Source: Enterocola sp045611845 (GTDB lineage Bacteria; Bacteroidota; Bacteroidia; Bacteroidales; Paludibacteraceae). From it: a stretch of DNA of 34,600 bases. The stretch spans positions 1 through 34,600 of the forward strand of contig JAZKXZ010000027.1 of NCBI GenBank assembly GCA_045611845.1. The letters run 5' to 3'. Shown here piece after piece: positions 31,244 through 34,600 of this stretch. A program made the position numbers and the translations under genes. Positions within the stretch are counted from its first letter, which is position 1, and each line of letters starts with the position of its first letter. The notes under the pieces were generated by a model. It was not told the DNA's origin. It was given only the letters and a program-made list of their open reading frames with translations, and searched no databases.

Positions 31244-32758
31244 ATGGCAAAAAAAGCATTATTAATGATTTTAGATGGATGGGGTATCGGTAATAAAGGT
31301 AAAGCCGATGTTATTTATAATACTCCAACTCCATATTGGGATAGTTTAATAGCAAATTATCCAAACTCTCAACTTGCAGCATCTGGTGAAAACGTAGGTT
31401 TACCAGACGGACAAATGGGTAACTCAGAAGTGGGTCACTTAAATATTGGTGCAGGTCGCGTGGTTTATCAAGACTTAGTAAAAATCAACAAAGCATGTCA
31501 AGATAACTCAATATTAGAAAACCCAGAAGTGGTGAGAGCATTCTCTTACGCTAAAGAAAATGGTAAATCTGTTCACTTAATGGGTCTTGCTTCAAATGGT
31601 GGTGTACACAGCTCATTTGATCACCTATTTAAACTATGTGATATTGCTAAACATTACGAAATTGAAAATACTTTCATCCACTGCTTTATGGATGGTCGTG
31701 ATACCGACCCAAAAAGTGGTAAAGGTTTCATCGAAGAACTAGAAGCACACACTGCAAAATCTGCTGGTAAAATTGCTTCTATCGTGGGTCGTTACTATGC
31801 AATGGACCGTGACAAACGTTGGGAACGCGTGAAAGTGGCTTACGACCTTCTTGTAAATGGCATTGGCGAAGCTGCTACTGATATGGTGGCTGCTATGGAA
31901 AAATCTTACGCAGAAGGAGTTACCGACGAATTTATCAAACCAGTTGTTAATGCAAATGTTGATGGTAAAATCAAAGAAGGTGATGTGGTTATCTTCTTTA
32001 ACTACCGCAACGACCGTGCAAAAGAATTAACAGTGGTACTTACTCAACAAGATATGCCAGAAGCAGGTATGATGACTATTCCAGGTCTTCAATACTACTG
32101 TATGACTCCATACGATGCTTCATTTAAAGGTGTTTATATCTTATTTGATAAAGAAAATGTACAAAATACTCTTGGTGAATATCTTTCTTCTCTAGGTAAA
32201 AAACAATTACACATTGCTGAAACAGAAAAATATGCTCACGTAACATTCTTCTTTAATGGTGGTAGAGAAACTCCATACGAAGGTGAAGATAGAGTACTTA
32301 TTAATTCTCCTAAAGTGGCAACATACGACCTTAAACCAGAAATGAGTGCATATGAAGTAAAAGACGCTTTAGTGGCTGAAATTAATAAAAATGTATATGA
32401 CTTTATCGTTGTGAACTATGCAAATGGCGACATGGTAGGTCACACAGGTGTTTACGAAGCTATCGAAAAAGCAGTAGTTGCTGTAGATAAATGCGTGGAA
32501 GAAACTGTTGAAGCTGCAAAAGCAAACGGTTATGAAGTAATCATTATTGCAGACCACGGTAATGCAGACAATGCTGTGAATGAAGACGACAGCCCAAATA
32601 CAGCTCACTCACTAAATCCAGTGCCATGTGTATATGTAACTGAAAATAAAGATGCTAAAGTGAGCGATGGTATTTTAGCCGACGTAGCACCATCTATTCT
32701 AAGCATTATGGGCTTGGAGCAACCAAAAGAAATGACCGGAAAAAATTTATTAGGATAA
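31244..32758 (+). CDS. gpmI: 2,3-bisphosphoglycerate-independent phosphoglycerate mutase
   Basis: The product has 504 residues. Motifs of the alkaline-phosphatase-like fold are LDGWGIG (D11), GNSEVGH with the phosphoserine S61, and ADHGNAD with metal ligands D437 and H438. The phosphotransferase insertion (about 75-310) includes HCFMDGRDTDP and GRYYAMDRDKRWERV. It interconverts 3- and 2-phosphoglycerate in lower glycolysis and needs Mn2+ or similar metals. It stands alone after the divergent LacI operon. rpmH follows with its own promoter. Confidence 0.98.
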   Translation: MAKKALLMILDGWGIGNKGKADVIYNTPTPYWDSLIANYPNSQLAASGENVGLPDGQMGNSEVGHLNIGAGRVVYQDLVKINKACQDNSILENPEVVRAFSYAKENGKSVHLMGLASNGGVHSSFDHLFKLCDIAKHYEIENTFIHCFMDGRDTDPKSGKGFIEELEAHTAKSAGKIASIVGRYYAMDRDKRWERVKVAYDLLVNGIGEAATDMVAAMEKSYAEGVTDEFIKPVVNANVDGKIKEGDVVIFFNYRNDRAKELTVVLTQQDMPEAGMMTIPGLQYYCMTPYDASFKGVYILFDKENVQNTLGEYLSSLGKKQLHIAETEKYAHVTFFFNGGRETPYEGEDRVLINSPKVATYDLKPEMSAYEVKDALVAEINKNVYDFIVVNYANGDMVGHTGVYEAIEKAVVAVDKCVEETVEAAKANGYEVIIIADHGNADNAVNEDDSPNTAHSLNPVPCVYVTENKDAKVSDGILADVAPSILSIMGLEQPKEMTGKNLLG

Positions 32759-32760
32759 AA

Positions 32761-32782
32761 AACTGCAAATTATTTTGTAGTT
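32761..32782 (+). terminator. Weak hairpin after gpmI
   Basis: AACTGCAAA (32761-32769) pairs with 32774-32782 (one G-U pair) around a 4-base loop. The T-run is interrupted and the arm overlaps the -33 box of the rpmH promoter, so its role as terminator is doubtful. Confidence 0.35.
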
Positions 32783-32804
32783 AAGAAAAATATTTTTACC
32801 TTTG
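32774..32804 (+). promoter_or_regulatory. Promoter of rpmH
   Basis: TTTG (32774-32777), 19 bases, TACCTTTG (32797-32804), an exact match to the Bacteroidetes consensus. It gives a leader of about 42 bases before rpmH. Confidence 0.8.
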
Positions 32805-32851
32805 CAGTCCGAATATTGTAAGAAAATAGAAAAAGTAAAAATATAATCCTT

Positions 32852-33010
32852 ATGAAACGTACATTTCAACCTTCTAACAGAAAGAGAGCAAACAAACACG
32901 GTTTCCGTGAAAGAATGGCAACAGCTAATGGTCGTAGAGTATTAGCAGCACGCCGCGCTAAAGGCAGAAAAAAATTAACAGTATCTGACGAAGCTGCTCT
33001 AAGAAAATAA
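32852..33010 (+). CDS. rpmH: 50S ribosomal protein L34
   Basis: A 52-residue product, easily missed for its size. It begins MKRTFQPSNRKRANKHGFRE and continues RMATANGRRVLAARRAKGRK, the complete bL34 signature, with a short tail (KLTVSDEAALRK) usual in Bacteroidetes. L34 is a very basic late-assembly protein of the 50S subunit. It has its own promoter and is followed by a strong terminator, so it is probably transcribed alone. Confidence 0.97.
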   Translation: MKRTFQPSNRKRANKHGFRERMATANGRRVLAARRAKGRKKLTVSDEAALRK

Positions 33011-33040
33011 TTTTTTAAAGTTAGAATTTAAAAAAGAGAT

Positions 33041-33070
33041 AAAAAGGACTGCATATTGCAGTCCTTTTTT
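33041..33070 (+). terminator. Terminator of rpmH
   Basis: AAAAAGGACTGCA (33041-33053) and TGCAGTCCTTTTT (33057-33069) pair perfectly around a 3-base loop and end in a run of six T. It lies 30 bases after the L34 stop and 16 bases before the cstA start, so cstA must start from a promoter inside or just after it, or from read-through. Confidence 0.9.
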
Positions 33071-33085
33071 CGTTATACAAACATT

Positions 33086-34462
33086 ATGATAACATTTATA
33101 ATCTGTTTTGCGCTTTTGGTGTTGGCATACTTTACTTACGGAAAGTTTGTAGAGAAAATTATGCAGCCAGATGCAGATAGAAAGACTCCTGCTTATACCA
33201 TGACAGACGGTGTGGACTATGTGCCTATGCCTGCGTGGAAAATGTTTATGATTCAATTTTTAAACATAGCGGGGCTTGGACCTATCTTTGGCGCCATTAT
33301 GGGTGCTAAGTTTGGTACTTCTGCATATATTTGGATAGTAATAGGATGCATATTTGCGGGAGCTACTCACGATTATGTGGCAGGGATGTTGTCGCTTAAA
33401 CATGGTGGAGAGAGCCTGCCAGATTTAATAGGTAGATATTTGGGAAAGAAAACCATGAATGTGGTGAGGGTGTTTTCTATTGTACTAATGATACTAGTAG
33501 GTGTGGTGTTTATGAGTGGTCCAGCAGGATTGCTAGAAAATCTTACTTCTATAGATTCTTTCACATGGACAGTAGTTATTTTCATTTACTATCTGCTTGC
33601 ATCAATGCTACCTATAGATAAACTTATAGGTAAGGTTTACCCACTTTTTGCTCTTGCTCTTATCTTTATGGCAGTGGGTATTATGTTTCAACTTGTAATG
33701 CATTGGCCTTCAATACCAGAGGTTTGGGATGGTGTGGGAAATACTCACCCAAATGCAGAAAATGTGCCTATATTTCCAATGCTTTTCATAAGCATTGCTT
33801 GTGGTGCCATTTCTGGTTTCCATGCCACTCAGTCGCCTATGATGGCACGTTGCATGACAAATGAGAAACAAGGCAGACCTATTTTCTATGGTGCAATGAT
33901 AGTGGAAGGTATAGTGGCTCTTATTTGGGCTGCAGCTGCAAACTATTTCTTTATGAAAAATGGTAAAGATGTGTCTAATGCTGCAATTATAGTAAACGAC
34001 ATTACAAAACACTGGCTTGGCGCTATAGGTGCAGTGGTGGCAGTGCTTGGTGTTATCTTTGCTCCTATTACTTCTGGCGATACAGCGTTTCGCTCGGCAA
34101 GACTTATTGTGGCAGATATGCTAAAAATGCCTCAACAAAAGATTAAAAACCGTTTGATTATTTGTGTGCCATTATTTATTGTGGCTGCAGGTATATTGTG
34201 GTATAGTTTGGCAGACAAACAAGGTTTTGATATTATTTGGCGTTATTTTGCATGGTCAAACCAAACACTTTCGGTATTTACCCTATGGGCAATGACAGTT
34301 TATTTGTATAATAACAAAAGAAAATATACCTTAGTAGCATTAATTCCAGCACTACTAATGACTATGGTAACAGTGCTATATATTTTAATAGCACCAGAAG
34401 GTTTTACATTACCTTATAATATAGGATTAGCAATAGCCACCCTTTGTGTGCTATTAGTGTGA
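33086..34462 (+). CDS. cstA: Carbon starvation protein CstA family transporter, 3' end probably cut by IS
   Basis: 458 residues from the ATG at 33086; the frame is open further upstream but that part lies within the rpmH terminator. About 12 membrane segments. Family blocks are LNIAGLGPIFGAIMGAKFG (near 55-75), ATHDYVAGMLSLKHGGESLP, GAISGFHATQSPMMARC and ITSGDTAFRSARLI. CstA proteins carry pyruvate or peptides across the inner membrane. The coding sequence stops in the middle of a hydrophobic segment (LAIATLCVLLV), and the TGA stop lies in or beside the left end of an IS element, so the native last residues are probably lost. I recall related proteins as slightly longer. The gene may still work if only the tail is gone. 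Confidence 0.85.
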   Translation: MITFIICFALLVLAYFTYGKFVEKIMQPDADRKTPAYTMTDGVDYVPMPAWKMFMIQFLNIAGLGPIFGAIMGAKFGTSAYIWIVIGCIFAGATHDYVAGMLSLKHGGESLPDLIGRYLGKKTMNVVRVFSIVLMILVGVVFMSGPAGLLENLTSIDSFTWTVVIFIYYLLASMLPIDKLIGKVYPLFALALIFMAVGIMFQLVMHWPSIPEVWDGVGNTHPNAENVPIFPMLFISIACGAISGFHATQSPMMARCMTNEKQGRPIFYGAMIVEGIVALIWAAAANYFFMKNGKDVSNAAIIVNDITKHWLGAIGAVVAVLGVIFAPITSGDTAFRSARLIVADMLKMPQQKIKNRLIICVPLFIVAAGILWYSLADKQGFDIIWRYFAWSNQTLSVFTLWAMTVYLYNNKRKYTLVALIPALLMTMVTVLYILIAPEGFTLPYNIGLAIATLCVLLV

Positions 34463-34468
34463 TATGAC

Positions 34469-34502
34469 CCCCGAAAGTTAGACAAAAAACTTTCGGGGTT
34501 TT
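34469..34502 (+). terminator. Hairpin inside the IS left end
   Basis: CCCCGAAAGTT (34469-34479) pairs exactly with AACTTTCGGGG (34488-34498) around 8 bases, then TTTT. It would stop transcripts entering from cstA, and one arm is part of the inverted repeat. Confidence 0.75.
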
Positions 34503-34600
34503 ATGTCAAAAAAGCGCAAGAAACATGGATATGCAGAACGATTGAAATATATGCATATGTTAGAAGATGGATATTCTATTAAATACATAGGTACACATTA
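34503..34600 (+). CDS. IS3-family transposase OrfA, N-terminal start, partial
   Basis: The first 32 codons are visible, starting MSKKRKKHGYAERLKYMHML and continuing EDGYSIKYIGTH. The basic start and the beginning of a helix-turn-helix (YAERLKYMHMLEDGYSIKYIG) are typical of OrfA, the DNA-binding half of IS150-like transposases. The ATG lies directly after the hairpin in the IS end. The rest, including any OrfB with a DDE site, is outside the window. Confidence 0.75.
   Translation, partial: MSKKRKKHGYAERLKYMHMLEDGYSIKYIGTH

Larger units (their letters stand above)
34458..34600 (+). mobile_element. IS3-family (IS150-like) insertion sequence, left end, partial
   Basis: A candidate left inverted repeat spans 34458-34484: it begins TGTGATATGACCCCC and ends AAAGTTAGACA, the TG...CA form and AAGTT-GACA core of IS150-group ends. 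A terminator-like hairpin and the start of an orfA-type gene follow. The element runs off the window, so the right end and target duplication are not seen. An alternative left end is TGACCCCC at 34465. Confidence 0.75.

Overview
The window is a piece of a low-GC Bacteroidetes chromosome, most likely order Bacteroidales. The evidence is the gene order tRNA cluster-tuf-tRNA(Trp)-secE-nusG-rplKAJL-rpoBC, the short rpsU-xerC-hpf unit, a PorZ-like type IX secretion protein, two GH13 enzymes next to an SLC45-like sugar permease, and several promoters of the Bacteroidetes type (TTTG, 19 bases, TAnnTTTG). Genus cannot be decided from the sequence alone.

Layout. 1-468 (+) is the 3' end of a lytic transglycosylase. 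It meets the end of rpoC at a bidirectional terminator. 549-13658 (-) is one long transcription and translation block: four tRNAs (Thr, Tyr, Gly, Thr), tuf, tRNA-Trp, secE, nusG, rplK, rplA, rplJ, rplL, rpoB, rpoC. A strong hairpin with a U-run lies between rplL and rpoB, where an attenuator is expected. Between tuf and tRNA-Trp lie a broken copy and an inverted copy of the tRNA-Trp 5' half. 13720-15157 (-) is rpsU-xerC-hpf. 15300-18432 (+) is an M24 aminopeptidase followed by an overlapping thioredoxin-fold exported protein. 18471-24353 (-) is a probable six-gene unit: a duplicated DUF1599 protein, a DoxX/MauE-like membrane redox protein, tpiA, rdgB, porZ and a gamma-carbonic-anhydrase-like protein. 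24436-31060 (-) is a maltodextrin-type operon: LacI regulator, exported cyclomaltodextrinase-like GH13, SLC45-like MFS permease, GH13 lipoprotein. 31244-33010 (+) holds gpmI and rpmH, and 33086-34459 holds cstA, whose 3' end is apparently cut by an IS3-family element that runs off the window.

How it fits together. Most of the window is core housekeeping: RNA polymerase, ribosomal proteins, elongation factor, glycolysis (tpiA, gpmI) and nucleotide-pool cleaning (rdgB). The accessory metabolism is uptake and cleavage of alpha-glucans. Its operon has no SusC/SusD pair here and carries its own LacI-family repressor, with a plausible operator just downstream of a plausible promoter. porZ shows that the organism probably has a type IX secretion system, although no other T9SS gene is in view.

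I did not find an obviously new defence, mobile or biosynthetic system. The observations most worth following are the tRNA-Trp fold-back remnant, the palindrome abutting the xerC start, the LacI-operon control region, the DUF1599 and DoxX/MauE-thioredoxin pair, and the IS insertion at the end of cstA. All non-coding gaps are shorter than 300 bases and are described where they contain something.
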